Shown here piece after piece: positions 43,001 to 48,259 of a DNA stretch of 64,000 nt. Under the pieces are notes generated by a model. That model worked only from the letters and a program-made list of their open reading frames with translations. It was not told the DNA's origin and did no database searches. Position 1 is the stretch's first letter, and each line of letters begins with the position of its first letter. Both the position numbers and the translations under genes were made by a program. Origin of the DNA: Effrenium voratum (lineage: Eukaryota; Sar; Dinophyceae; Suessiales; Symbiodiniaceae); assembly GCA_963377175.1 (NCBI GenBank), contig CAUJNA010001646.1:331786-395785 (forward strand). Direction: 5' to 3'.

Positions 43001-45214
43001 ATGTTGGGTCGGCCCAGGTTCGCAGACCACGTCGCTGGGGCCACCGGTGTGTCGGGGCCCAAGAGGGATCGAGAATCTGTGCGGGTCTGGGGTCACCCGA
43101 AAGGGAAACTCAGTGGAAACGTGGAATCCAACAAGCCCATTTCTTTCAATAGGACTCTCTCCTTTGGGGAAGGACCCCTGAAGTGGGTTCTAGGTTTATT
43201 TGCAGAGCAGGTTCTGAAGGCGTGAAGTGTGATGCGAACCGGTCGCCACGACTTAGGAGGCTCAGATTTTCTTCACAGGGAAGGGGAATTATTATTTTTG
43301 GAGGGATCCTTTTCACCAAGTGATGCTATGACTCCAATGGGAGTCAGCGATTGGGTACTCCCCCCAAAAAATCATAGAAAGAACCCTGCTTCCCGATGTG
43401 GGTGCAAGGGAAGTAATGTGTGGAGAGAGGCGGCACGTTTTTCAAAGGGACCTAGCTGCAGGCGTTAAAGTTTTGGAATGCATTGGACACCCAGTGGTTT
43501 GAGCTTTCATTTGCCAAGGAGAAGCGTCGACAAATTAAGGCAGACTGGGTGATTGCAACAAAGGATATTGTGAGGGATCCATTCGGTGCTACTACTATTT
43601 GTTGACACTGAAATAGTTTGCTTTGATTGACATCCAACAACAAATGGTGTCTTGCCCAACGTGCATCCAAAGAGTAAGGGATTCCATCTAAAGCGGAATA
43701 TCCCCCCTATTACTCGACCCGGGGGCTTGTGGATCCTGGGTTCCCAAATGATTTGAATAAGCCAAAGCCTGGCTTCAGGAGTTGCTCGTAAGACTGATTC
43801 TCATGAACAGGTCACGGCACCCACGGTCGATAGAAGCTCTGAGCCTGAGACAAATGGGTCACCGGTCACCGGAAAACGTGTGCCACAACAAGCAGGCCAT
43901 CCCCCAGACACACCAAGCCATGTTTGATCTGTTTTGGCCTTCTCCAAGCTGTGTTTGTTCGTTTGTGTGTCTGTTTTTTTTGGCGCCCCAAGGCCCCGAG
44001 GCGTTTTCAACGCGAGTTTCGAGAGGCCCGTGAAGCTGCCTCCCGACCTGGATGCCTTGATGACTGCTAAGACCCGGTTCCAGGCGGGTCCTTAGCGCGA
44101 GAACTCGGCGTGCGTTCCTTGGGACTCACTCGGGTTTTTTTGGCACAGGGTCCTTAGCGTTGGGTTGGCATTTTTTGCGGGCAACCACCCGCTAAATGGC
44201 TGTTAGCCCCACAAGTCTTTTTTAAGGGCTACAAAGCGCGTTTGAGTGGCCTGCTCCAGGCTGGGGTCCGAGGCGATGGTTTCCCCTTGTGGCTTCAGTC
44301 GCCCCTTTGTCACATGCTCGGGCCATTGATCTTGGATTGGCTACACTCTGGAGCAATCACCACAATAGACTGAAGCAATTGGACTGTTTGGCTCAATGAG
44401 TCCCAGCGTTGAATTGAATTGCCATGGCTCTTGCATGGAAGCTTTTATTCAAGCTTGGAGTGAATCATGTCTGAGAAAACCTGGAATCAATTCAATAAGA
44501 CCCCCACAGCACAGCATTCGACCCAACACGGTTTACGCACTCGATATCACCTGTTTGGCCGTCCAGTGCTGCAGTAAACGGAGCCCTTTTCGAGATCCTC
44601 GTTGGCTCAGGGTTGCTAGGGTCGAGCATGGACATTTGGTTTCCTTTGCTTGTCCATTTCCACTACCAACATGGCTTTCGGGGCGACCCTGTCAATAGAT
44701 GCGCCATGGTCAAAAGGCGGGTTCCTTTACTCGCAGTCAACAGGGATGGTCATCCACCTGGCATGTCTCCTCAACCATTATGGTTCCAATGGGGCCCATG
44801 ACCCAATCGGCCAAACGGCTTGACCATGGCACAGACGCTTGGCAAACCTGGCGTGGCTCCTTAAGCATCATAATCAGGGTTCCACTTTTTGACTACCGGC
44901 AAATAGACTTAAACCCAGGAGGTTCCTGTTTGGGGTACATCACCCGGGTTTAAGTCTATGTGAGGGTCAAACAGTGGAACCCTGATAACGGCTCCTGAAC
45001 GGCTTCCTGGCAGGCTCGAGAGATTGGGGGCATCGCCGTAACCTCTCCCCGGCCGTCGAGTCAGGTGCTGGGCAACTCTGCCTCGGAGGTGCGAAAAGCC
45101 ATCGAGGAGGGCGTCCAGGCGACTGGGCTTATCGTGGCCGTTTCTGGCAATCCGCGCTGGATGAAAGGCTCTCCTTTTGTTGCTAACATAGTCACGGTTG
45201 CTTTACTCGCATAG
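13035..45214 (+). CDS. THR4: Threonine synthase gene (at least 18 exons; 5' exons not found)
   Basis: Threonine synthase is a PLP enzyme that converts O-phosphohomoserine to threonine, the last step of threonine biosynthesis. Exon by exon the frame follows the yeast THR4/THNSL-type family in order: LGNLYEYFL, VLGATSGDTGGAAIYG, CFILFPEGR, VSHIQ...QMTS, VTGTFDDCQDIVK, GAVNSINWARI, YYFYTYF, VPTGNFGDILAG, MGLPVKNLIVATNSNDIL, SPSMDIGISSNFER, FKSNGKLHVEG, YTLCPHTACG, VVLGTAHPGK and a C-terminal SEVRKAIEEGV. About 350-390 residues are recovered; the family is usually near 500. Missing are the N-terminal part with the F-K-D lysine motif and a short piece between 42,701 and 44,001. Introns run from about 270 bases to 10.8 kb and mostly start with GC or GA. 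Three other genes or relics lie in its introns. The identification is secure; single boundaries are by-eye choices. Confidence 0.9.
13594..13660 (+). CDS. THR4: Threonine synthase exon (SGDTG motif)
   Basis: Reads LTVLGATSGDTGGAAIYG then MRGK, the most conserved stretch of the family. Acceptor CTCCAG|G. It ends in phase 0 with a GC donor (AAG|GCCCGG). A GTAAGG lies five bases upstream but would break the frame to the next exon. Confidence 0.9.
13661..15027 (+). other. Threonine synthase intron
   Basis: GC-AG intron of 1.37 kb. Nothing else recognisable; the minus-strand open frames of 195-214 codons that overlap it have no protein-family features. Confidence 0.5.
15028..15066 (+). CDS. THR4: Threonine synthase exon (CFILFPEGR)
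   Basis: A 39-base exon, ENVDCFILFPEGR, corresponding to the VFILYPTGR strand of the family. Acceptor TGGCCAG|G, GC donor (CGT|GCCGGG), phase 0 at both ends. Confidence 0.8.
15067..18043 (+). other. Threonine synthase intron holding an RCC1-repeat pseudogene
   Basis: A 3-kb GC-AG intron. It contains the broken ubiquitin-like/RCC1-repeat copy at 15861-17305 on the same strand. The first eight bases (GCCGGGGT) and a block ten bases before the 3' end (ACCCCGGC) are exact reverse complements. Confidence 0.6.
15861..17305 (+). pseudogene. Ubiquitin-like/RCC1-repeat protein, frameshifted copy
   Basis: A ubiquitin-like N-terminus (MKVDVHLPSGSGCSIEV) is followed by ten units of about 41 residues built on VVTWGDPxxGGDSSQVQEQL, an RCC1-like repeat. 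Against the intact paralogue at 46805-48259 two breaks are visible. About 20 bases are missing at 16016/16017, where the paralogue has LSQAGLR, which shifts frame between the ubiquitin-like part and the repeats. A second one-base shift near 17165-17180 separates unit 9 from its end; in the shifted frame the array resumes as FAAIPASGAVVTWG and stops at 17303-17305. The 16027-17238 open frame alone would be 403 residues and might still be made. It lies inside a threonine synthase intron. Minus-strand open frames here are shadows of the repeat. Confidence 0.75.
18044..18082 (+). CDS. THR4: Threonine synthase exon (VSHIQQQQMTS)
   Basis: A 39-base exon, VSHIQQQQMTSVL, matching the ISPIQEEQMTTV segment of yeast. 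Acceptor CCAAG|G, GC donor (TTG|GCCGCC). An alternative GT donor six bases upstream also keeps the frame. Confidence 0.75.
18355..18417 (+). CDS. THR4: Threonine synthase exon (VTGTFDDCQDIVK)
   Basis: Reads DDNVHCVAVTGTFDDCQDI then VK; yeast has VTGTFDNCQDIVK at this point. Acceptor GCAAG|G. It ends in phase 0 with a GA donor (AAG|GACACG), because the protein continues directly into ELFADLDF in the next exon. GA-AG introns are known in dinoflagellates. Confidence 0.85.
19101..19200 (+). CDS. Nested gene, candidate exon a
   Basis: After an AG|G acceptor (CTGCGAG|G) the frame reads AATSKPKTLNEDPYNAR and continues alanine/proline-rich to about 19200. The donor could not be fixed. Looks coding; function unknown. 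Confidence 0.35.
20107..20178 (+). CDS. Nested gene, candidate exon b
   Basis: Acceptor CCCCAG|G, frame VYAEECAMEACKLGFEVAAE then MLET, phase 0 at both ends with a GA donor (ACG|GAGCCC). GC-rich third positions stand out from flanking DNA. A 20-base stretch coding LGFEVAA has a 19/20 match on the minus strand near 19110. No family recognised. Confidence 0.5.
20276..20296 (+). repeat. (TG)n microsatellite
   Basis: About ten TG units directly after candidate exon b. Confidence 0.9.
21270..21302 (+). CDS. Nested gene, candidate exon c
   Basis: A 33-base segment, GTPDGGFRDAE, phase 0 at both ends; acceptor GTGAAG|G, GC donor (GAG|GCGCGG). Frame-compatible with exons b and d. Could start ten bases earlier at another AG. 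Confidence 0.35.
21992..22060 (+). CDS. Nested gene, candidate exon d
   Basis: Acceptor GGCCCAG|G, frame GLLRLVQVVRVPLLEHMDEE then TPR, GC donor (AGG|GCGACT), phase 0 at both ends. Amphipathic helix-like; no family recognised. Confidence 0.5.
22669..22725 (+). CDS. Nested gene, candidate exon e
   Basis: Acceptor GATAG|G, frame DEAADCLYNTVLAKIVKSQ, GT donor (CAG|GTGTGG), phase 0 at both ends. Joins exon d without a frame change. One of the most convincing exons of this nested unit. Confidence 0.55.
23336..23387 (+). CDS. Nested gene, candidate exon f
   Basis: After CCAAAG|G the frame reads DLEILQELRKETGTLPH, followed by a GC donor. It needs two bases from an upstream exon, so it does not join exon e directly; an exon may be missing between them or the acceptor may differ. 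Confidence 0.35.
24461..24548 (+). repeat. Inverted-repeat element, family B
   Basis: Left end CCTGGACCCTCAAACTACCG, right end AAGTTTGAGGATCCAGG, with a GGGGAATTCACCCC palindrome-like centre. 88 bases, non-coding, 41 bases before candidate exon g. Confidence 0.7.
24590..24685 (+). CDS. Nested gene, candidate terminal exon g
   Basis: Acceptor CCAAAG|G, frame EALLWNVRAGGWPFSLVVR, then VPEQPGRQAGAA and a TGA at 24683-24685. Would be the last exon of the nested unit; function unknown. Confidence 0.4.
   Translation, partial: EALLWNVRAGGWPFSLVVRVPEQPGRQAGAA
24686..28976. other. Distal part of the large intron
   Basis: No confident gene. Two stretches look weakly coding: about 26018-26158 (serine/threonine/alanine-rich, ending NVSL-stop) and about 26650-26760 (acidic, DDDDEMLFGWDVFVEEED). 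A direct repeat TGATGGCATGTCAAGGGA occurs twice within about 40 bases near 27940-27990. The rest shows nothing recognisable. Confidence 0.4.
28977..29060. repeat. Degenerate AAGC/CTAG-type simple repeat
   Basis: A tract of imperfect tetramers (CAAG, CTAG, CCAG, ACGC) ending shortly before the next threonine synthase exon. Confidence 0.7.
29185..29273 (+). CDS. THR4: Threonine synthase exon (GAVNSINWARI)
   Basis: Reads ELFADLDFKKEYGLGAVNSI then NWARIMFQI, with the family signature NSINWARI. Acceptor GTCGAG|G. It ends with two bases of a split threonine codon at a GC donor (AC|GCGCCC); the join gives QITYYFYTYF, matching yeast QMTYYFYSFF in length. Confidence 0.9.
30188..30232 (+). CDS. THR4: Threonine synthase exon (YYFYTYF)
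   Basis: Acceptor GCGAG|G; reads YYFYTYFKRLPQGR. The 5' edge is supported by the exact fit to the previous exon. The 3' edge at a GA donor (CG|GATGGA) was chosen because it supplies the two bases needed by the next exon; a GT donor at 30256 is an alternative. Confidence 0.65.
31138..31209 (+). CDS. THR4: Threonine synthase exon (VPTGNFGDILAG)
   Basis: Reads LFPNCDGEITFSVPTGNFG then DILAG; the VP(S/T)GNFGDILAG motif is diagnostic of the family. Acceptor CCTGAG|G. It ends in a split glycine codon at a GC donor (GG|GCGCGC). Confidence 0.85.
31533..31632 (+). repeat. Inverted-repeat element related to family A
   Basis: The arms 31533-31564 and 31601-31632 are about 80% inverted-complementary. 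The left arm carries TGTGGATGGACAAAATCCTG, the reverse of the family A right end. It lies in the intron between two threonine synthase exons. Confidence 0.6.
31970..32015 (+). CDS. THR4: Threonine synthase exon (MGLPVKNLIV)
   Basis: Reads YYARMMGLPVKNLIV, matching YFAKKMGLPIEKLAI in yeast. Acceptor CTCGCAG|G, GC donor (GTA|GCCGGC). Joining to the next exon gives LIVATNSNDIL with no extra residue. Confidence 0.85.
32862..33953 (+). CDS. TMEM144: TMEM144-family multi-pass membrane protein (intronless)
   Basis: A single open frame encoding a 363-residue protein of the TMEM144 family (PF07857), predicted multi-pass membrane proteins related to nucleotide-sugar/drug-metabolite type transporters; the substrate is not established. 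Family hallmarks seen are NYLPVKKYDTGDGIFFCAMM near residues 23-42, a GGALWMLGN segment near residue 80, IGLGLGLTMWDLSSMLMGWF near residues 90-110, and GRFGLFSIDKDEIERPGLN. About ten hydrophobic segments are split by a charged, serine/glutamate-rich loop (about residues 150-210). The open frame extends upstream to 32607, but family alignment favours the ATG at 32862; 32871 is also possible. It has no introns and sits in an intron of threonine synthase, on the same strand, which suggests retroposition of a spliced mRNA. No clear spliced-leader relic was seen upstream. Confidence 0.9.
   Translation: MVGMELLRGNACCLVAGVGFAVNYLPVKKYDTGDGIFFCAMMSVGILMVGLMVGMSLTSTDGLTIPAFEPLAAVGGALWMLGNLMCPYIIQLIGLGLGLTMWDLSSMLMGWFIGRFGLFSIDKDEIERPGLNLIGLLLAAVSLIFFSISSVMKDPESSSEEKCRKPTTSKAEPAPSDWREGTEVDSSPDLEVGDEVELSEASKGANLWKMFLGSFLSILAGILFGTTFVLPVALQESKLGGNHSDYIMDYVFSHFIGISLTSTTALVIYVSIRRKKSYMPRQIVLPAVWSGVIWAIAQVAWFQANLDLGFSVSFPVVASLPGVIGLALGCLCFNELRGQKARLFAGLGLLLRIPGVVLIAISA
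34046..34262 (+). repeat. 94-base tandem repeat, about 2.3 copies
   Basis: Units begin at 34047 (GCTCTCGCTGAAGCGAGAC), about 34142 (GACTCACTGACGTGAGAC) and about 34235 (GCTCTCACTGAAGTGAAAC), with shared GAGCTGCTTCC and CCTTTGCTTAGAG-like inner blocks. It starts 92 bases after the TMEM144 stop. Each unit begins with a small hairpin-like CTGAAG/CTTCAG-type motif. Confidence 0.7.
35156..35211 (+). CDS. THR4: Threonine synthase exon (ATNSNDILHRFF)
   Basis: Reads ATNSNDILHRFFTTGKYD; yeast has ATNENDILDRF. Acceptor GTTGAG|G. It ends with two bases of a lysine codon at a GC donor (AA|GCGCGG). Confidence 0.9.
35972..36034 (+). CDS. THR4: Threonine synthase exon (SPSMDIGISSNFER)
   Basis: Reads YPVKQTMSPSMDIGISSNFE, matching LSPAMDILISSNFER. 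Acceptor ACGCGAG|G, GC donor (AG|GCGACG), split arginine codon. Confidence 0.9.
36526..36571 (+). CDS. THR4: Threonine synthase exon (YLFDIFNQDAARLSK)
   Basis: Acceptor CTTCCAG|G. With the split arginine it gives SSNFERYLFDIFNQDAARL. Phase 0 end at AAG with a GC donor (GCGGGG). Confidence 0.8.
36572..37614 (+). other. Threonine synthase intron
   Basis: GC-AG intron of 1.0 kb; its only recognised content is the family C/D inverted-repeat element at 37426-37552. Confidence 0.6.
37426..37552 (+). repeat. Inverted-repeat element, family C/D
   Basis: Ends GGCTGTGGGTCAAAA and TTTTGACCCATGGCC are inverted. The centre GGTGAATTCACC is a palindrome followed by ACCCATTTTAGAACC. The unit at 54887-55003 has the same ends and centre. 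Confidence 0.7.
37615..37662 (+). CDS. THR4: Threonine synthase exon (FKSNGKLHVEG)
   Basis: Reads AMTDFKSNGKLHVEGE; yeast has FQELKTNGKFQVD. Acceptor TCGGAG|G, GC donor (GAG|GCGGGA), phase 0 at both ends. A GTGAGG five bases upstream would put the next exon out of frame. Confidence 0.85.
37663..39369 (+). other. Threonine synthase intron
   Basis: GC-AG intron of 1.7 kb; it contains the family B element at 38184-38272 and no recognisable gene. Confidence 0.6.
38184..38272 (+). repeat. Inverted-repeat element, family B
   Basis: Left end CCCGGACCCTCAAACGATCC, right end TTAGGGTCCAGG, inner AAAGGGAATTCACCC block. The unit is bracketed by GGTAC at the left and GTAC at the right, a possible target-site duplication. 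Confidence 0.65.
39370..39455 (+). CDS. THR4: Threonine synthase exon (KDFLSACATEQHQKDTIRR)
   Basis: Reads ELKRAQKDFLSACATEQHQK then DTIRRMAA, aligning with IEGASKDFTSERVSNEETSE and TIKK. Acceptor ACGCAAG|G. The end at a GT donor (GA|GTTTCG) was chosen to match the split codon of the next exon; this is one of the few GT donors in the gene. Confidence 0.8.
39456..40585 (+). other. Threonine synthase intron with a poly-G run
   Basis: A 1.1-kb intron with a 15-base G run at about 39672-39686, a short direct repeat (ATTGATAAACTGGGG twice) just before it, and no gene. Confidence 0.6.
40586..40661 (+). CDS. THR4: Threonine synthase exon (YTLCPHTACG)
   Basis: Reads EYQSKFNYTLCPHTACGISA then AAAHQ; homologues have HYILDPHTAVG or QYLLCPHSAVA. 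Acceptor GTCTAG|G, GA donor (CAA|GAGCGC), phase 0 end. Confidence 0.85.
40662..42654 (+). other. Threonine synthase intron
   Basis: A 2-kb GA-AG intron. It contains a 10-base unit repeated three times (GCGGCCAGCT type, near 41793-41825) and one dispersed CCTAAATGATGTCCACC motif at 41921. No gene seen. Confidence 0.5.
42655..42701 (+). CDS. THR4: Threonine synthase exon (GTAHPGK)
   Basis: Reads VPNHAMVVLGTAHPGK with the last codon split; yeast has ISLSTAHPAKF. Acceptor CGCTCAG|G, GC donor (AA|GCGGGG). Confidence 0.8.
42702..44000 (+). other. Threonine synthase intron(s); one small exon unlocated
   Basis: Homologues have about ten more residues (F-x-x-A-V-type) between the two flanking exons, and the flanking codon phases (2 and 1) do not join directly, so a micro-exon should be in here. 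A 14-base candidate at 43209-43222 fits the phases but its sequence is not convincing. Confidence 0.5.
44001..44083 (+). CDS. THR4: Threonine synthase exon (SFERPVKLPPDLDAL)
   Basis: Reads VFNASFERPVKLPPDLDALM then TAKTRFQ, aligning with the YSFEKDVLPEELKKLSTLK segment of the C-terminal part. Acceptor CCCGAG|G, GC donor (CAG|GCGGGT). Confidence 0.8.
44873..44986. repeat. 114-base inverted repeat (long hairpin)
   Basis: The outer 21 bases of each arm match with one mismatch, and a second inner block (TAGACTTAAACCC / GGGTTTAAGTCTA) is exact. Total arm length is about 44 bases. It lies in the last threonine synthase intron. Confidence 0.8.
45065..45214 (+). CDS. THR4: Threonine synthase last exon (SEVRKAIEEGV)
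   Basis: After GAGTCAG|G the frame reads VLGNSASEVRKAIEEGVQAT. The SEVRKAIEEGV part aligns with the VELVKNAIEEEL tail of yeast THR4. The frame stays open to TAG at 45212-45214, giving a tail about 30 residues longer than yeast; alternatively a GC donor at 45119 (CAG|GCGACT) leads to another exon. The upstream sequence (GIAVTSPRPSS) is also open and could extend the exon if the acceptor is earlier. Confidence 0.65.
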   Translation: MLGNSASEVRKAIEEGVQATGLIVAVSGNPRWMKGSPFVANIVTVALLA

Positions 45215-46804
45215 GGCAAAATAGGCATCCAAAAATAGGTATCCAAGAATAGGTATCCAAGAATAGTATATCAAATAGGTAAGAGGAAACATGTGGACTA
45301 AAAGCTGCGCTCCGATTCCTGGTGGTTTCATTTTGACCCACTGACATACGGAGGGACGACACCCGCTAAGTGATGGGTTAAAGGGCAACAACCGCAATGA
45401 CTGACTTTGATAACCACCCAAAACTGGCAAAATCACGACCCCAGAACGACTGTGGGAAGTCTGGCGCGGATAAACTGGATGTAGACAAAAAGACCGCCCC
45501 ACCAAGCCATTCGTTTTCAAGAATCGCAAGTGCGGCGCCAAGTCGAAGACAAACCTATCTTCACCGAGCCGTCAGCATCCACTTCCCTCCAACCTCAACT
45601 CTTGATGCGTTTTGCTGGCCTCCTTTGGGCTAAAACCACCGGAGTCCCGAGGGAAAATCTGTCACCCCAAAGAACCAACGGAAGTGGCAAGGATCCGCAT
45701 TCTGCGGGTTGAAGCTTGGGAAAAAACGCCGACCAAACAACACACGTGCCTGGAAGCCGTCCAAAGATTGGGATTTCGGACTCAAATACCAAAAAGCGTT
45801 CGTAAGAAATGTGTTGGAATGCATGCAAACACTAAATTCCGCCGTTCTGCGCCACCTATTCCATGACCGGCATCCGAAAACGGCTTCTTTCAGAACTCTC
45901 CCATGACGTTTGATCCGTCGACCGGCCTCCGGCGCGCAAGGTTCCGCGCCCAACACCTCAGGGCAAGTGCTTGTGACAGTGGAGCACGCGAGTTGACAAA
46001 ACTTGCTGGTGATAGGCAGGGAATGAGGGAAGGAACCCTACAAACCGTCCCTTGCGGTACGCGCAGAGCCAGAAGAAGTGCTTAACGACAGCCTTAAACA
46101 AACCCGCTTCCAACAAACCCTAAACCAACCCTACACCCACCGTAATCCCTAAACCCTAGACCCACCCTGAAAAGACCCAAAGCCCAGCCCAACCCCGTGA
46201 ACCAGCCCCTAAACAAACCTCGAACCAACCCTAACCAGCGCTAAACCAACCCTCAACCAGCACTAAGCCCACCCCCACCCTTTTCGCACCCAAAACCAAC
46301 ACAAGCCAACCCTTGCCCTGCCCTAAACAAACCTCAAACCAACCCCCAAAACATCTTAAACAAACCCTAAACCCAACCCCAGACCAACCCGAAACACACC
46401 CTAAGCCAACCCTAAACCCTAATGACAGCCAGAACACAAACATGGAAAAACAAACAACATTTTGAATTAAGCCTCGACTCATATGAGTTCCTTACTCGGG
46501 CATTAGCATTTTGAACGATTTGTCCGGCCCGGGATTTGGAGGACGAAATTTGGACCGTAGCGGAACCCCCCTAATTTCAATACCCGAATGTACCCATTGA
46601 ATGTGGTTCTGCCACGGCAAGTATTTTGTATAGTTGCGCGGCGCATATAGGGGCAAACACAGGAAGCACTCTTGTTTTGCAAGATTTGAAGGCAATTTGT
46701 TGCGATAGTAAACTGTACGTGCACGAAGACGAGGAGCGCAAGCCGTGCCGAGATGAGGACACGTGGCTCACAAGTCTTCCCTTCGGGTTCGTGAAGCGCG
46801 TGCC
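45215..46804. other. Region between threonine synthase and the RCC1-repeat gene
   Basis: Contains a possible further family C/D element (about 45230-45346) and the telomere-like block at 46088-46440. A frame at about 45903-46083 has coding-like composition but no recognisable motif. Confidence 0.4.
46088..46440 (-). repeat. Degenerate telomere-like (CCCTAAACCAAC)n tract
   Basis: About 350 bases of imperfect CCCTAAA/ACCAACCC units, C-rich on the plus strand. Exact CCCTAAAC heptamer-type units recur several times. It is internal, not terminal, and opposite in orientation to the shorter block at 4185-4345. Confidence 0.75.
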
Positions 46805-48259
46805 ATGAAGCTGGATGTCTACCTGCCGAGCGGCAGGTGTTGCTCGATATCACTGGCAGAGGAGATGCACGTCGGCGAGCTGCAGGCCGCAGCGCAGCAG
46901 CAGTTCCAGTGCCGTCTGATGCTCTCAGCGAGCGGCTGCCCGCTTGATGTGAAGGCCACGCTAAGTCAGGCTGGCTTGCGAGATGGGGACACCATACATG
47001 CGATTGTTCAGCCCGTCAACCTCGCTGCAGCGTACAAAGCCTTTGCTTTGCATGTCCCAGGGGGCGAGGTTGTGACATGGGGTGATCCTGCCAGGGGCGG
47101 AGACAGCCGCAAGGTGCAAGAGCAGTTGAGGAACGTCCAGCAGTTCCAAGCAACTGACACTGCGTTTGCTGCTATCCTGGAATCTGGCGCCGTTGTCACC
47201 TGGGGTTCTCCATCTAACGGTGGAGACAGCAGCCAGGTGCAAGAGCAGCTGAGGAATGTACGGCAAATCCAGGCAACTCGCGGCGCGTTTGCCGCCCTTC
47301 TGGAATCTGGTGCTGTTGTGACATGGGGTGATCCCGCTAAGGGCGGAGACAGCAAGCATGTGCAAGAGCAGTTGAGGAATGTCCAACAAATCCAAGCAAC
47401 TGGCACTGCGTTTGCTGCCGTTCTTGAATCTGGATATGTCGTGACATGGGGTGTTTTTGATAAAGGCGGAGACAGCAGCCAGGTGCAAGGACAGCTGAGG
47501 AACGTCCAGCATATCCAAGCAACTGACAATGCCTTTGCTGCTATTCTGGAATCTGGCGCTGTTATCACATGGGGTCACCCGCGTGGTGGCGGAGAGAGCA
47601 GCCAGGTGCAAGACAAGCTGAGGAGTGTCCGGCAAATCCAAGCAAATGACAGTGCGTTTGCTGCCATTCTTGAATCCGGTGCTGTTGTCACATGGGGTGA
47701 TTCTGCCAGGGGCGGAGACAGCAGCCAGGTCCAGGAGCAGCTGAGGAATGTGCAGCAAGTCCAGGCAACTCGCCTAGGTGGATGGGCTGCAGTTCTGGAA
47801 TCTGGGGCTGTTGTCACATGGGGTGATCCATGTTTTGGCAGTGACAGCAACCAAGTGGAAAAGCAGCTGCGGAACGTCAAGCAAATCCAAGCAACTGACT
47901 CTGCCTTTGCTGCCATTCTGGCATCTGGCAATGTTGTCACCTGGGGCCATCGAATGAACGGCGGAGACAGCAGCCAGGTGCAAGATCAGCTTAGAAATGT
48001 CAAGCAATTAGCAGCAACTGACACTGCGTTTGCTGCTATCCTGGAATCTGGCGCCGTTGTCACCTGGGGTTCTCCATCTAACGGCGGAGACAGCAGCCAG
48101 GTGCAAGAGCAGCTGACGAATGTCCAGCAAATACAAGCAACTGGCATGGCTTGTGCTGCGATTCTTGGATCTGGAGCTGTTGTCACATGGGGCGATCCAC
48201 GTTGCGGCGGAGACAGCAGGAGGGTGCAAGAGCACCTGAGAAGTGTTTTTTGCAAATGA
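46805..48259 (+). CDS. Ubiquitin-like/RCC1-repeat protein, intact
   Basis: A single intronless frame of 484 residues. Residues 1-75 resemble a ubiquitin-like fold (MKLDVYLPSGRCCSI...LRDGDTIHAIV). Ten units of about 41 residues follow, each beginning VVTWG and containing GGDSSQVQEQLRNVQQIQAT and AFAAILESGA, an RCC1-like beta-propeller repeat. The last unit is cut short (EHLRSVFCK). RCC1 propellers usually have seven blades, so ten short units is unusual; such arrays are common in Symbiodiniaceae gene models, often labelled HERC-like, but no HECT or other catalytic domain is present. An in-frame ATG at 46763 would add 14 residues; 46805 is preferred because the paralogue at 15861 starts at the same residue. 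Long minus-strand frames over it are repeat shadows. Function unknown. Confidence 0.85.
   Translation: MKLDVYLPSGRCCSISLAEEMHVGELQAAAQQQFQCRLMLSASGCPLDVKATLSQAGLRDGDTIHAIVQPVNLAAAYKAFALHVPGGEVVTWGDPARGGDSRKVQEQLRNVQQFQATDTAFAAILESGAVVTWGSPSNGGDSSQVQEQLRNVRQIQATRGAFAALLESGAVVTWGDPAKGGDSKHVQEQLRNVQQIQATGTAFAAVLESGYVVTWGVFDKGGDSSQVQGQLRNVQHIQATDNAFAAILESGAVITWGHPRGGGESSQVQDKLRSVRQIQANDSAFAAILESGAVVTWGDSARGGDSSQVQEQLRNVQQVQATRLGGWAAVLESGAVVTWGDPCFGSDSNQVEKQLRNVKQIQATDSAFAAILASGNVVTWGHRMNGGDSSQVQDQLRNVKQLAATDTAFAAILESGAVVTWGSPSNGGDSSQVQEQLTNVQQIQATGMACAAILGSGAVVTWGDPRCGGDSRRVQEHLRSVFCK

Noticed and set aside
46961..47758. 265-codon minus-strand open frame, and similar minus frames at 47008-47568, 47986-48399 and 16222-17275
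   Set aside because: They lie antisense to the RCC1-like arrays; periodic codon use in the repeats keeps the opposite frame open, and the deduced proteins merely mirror the repeat.
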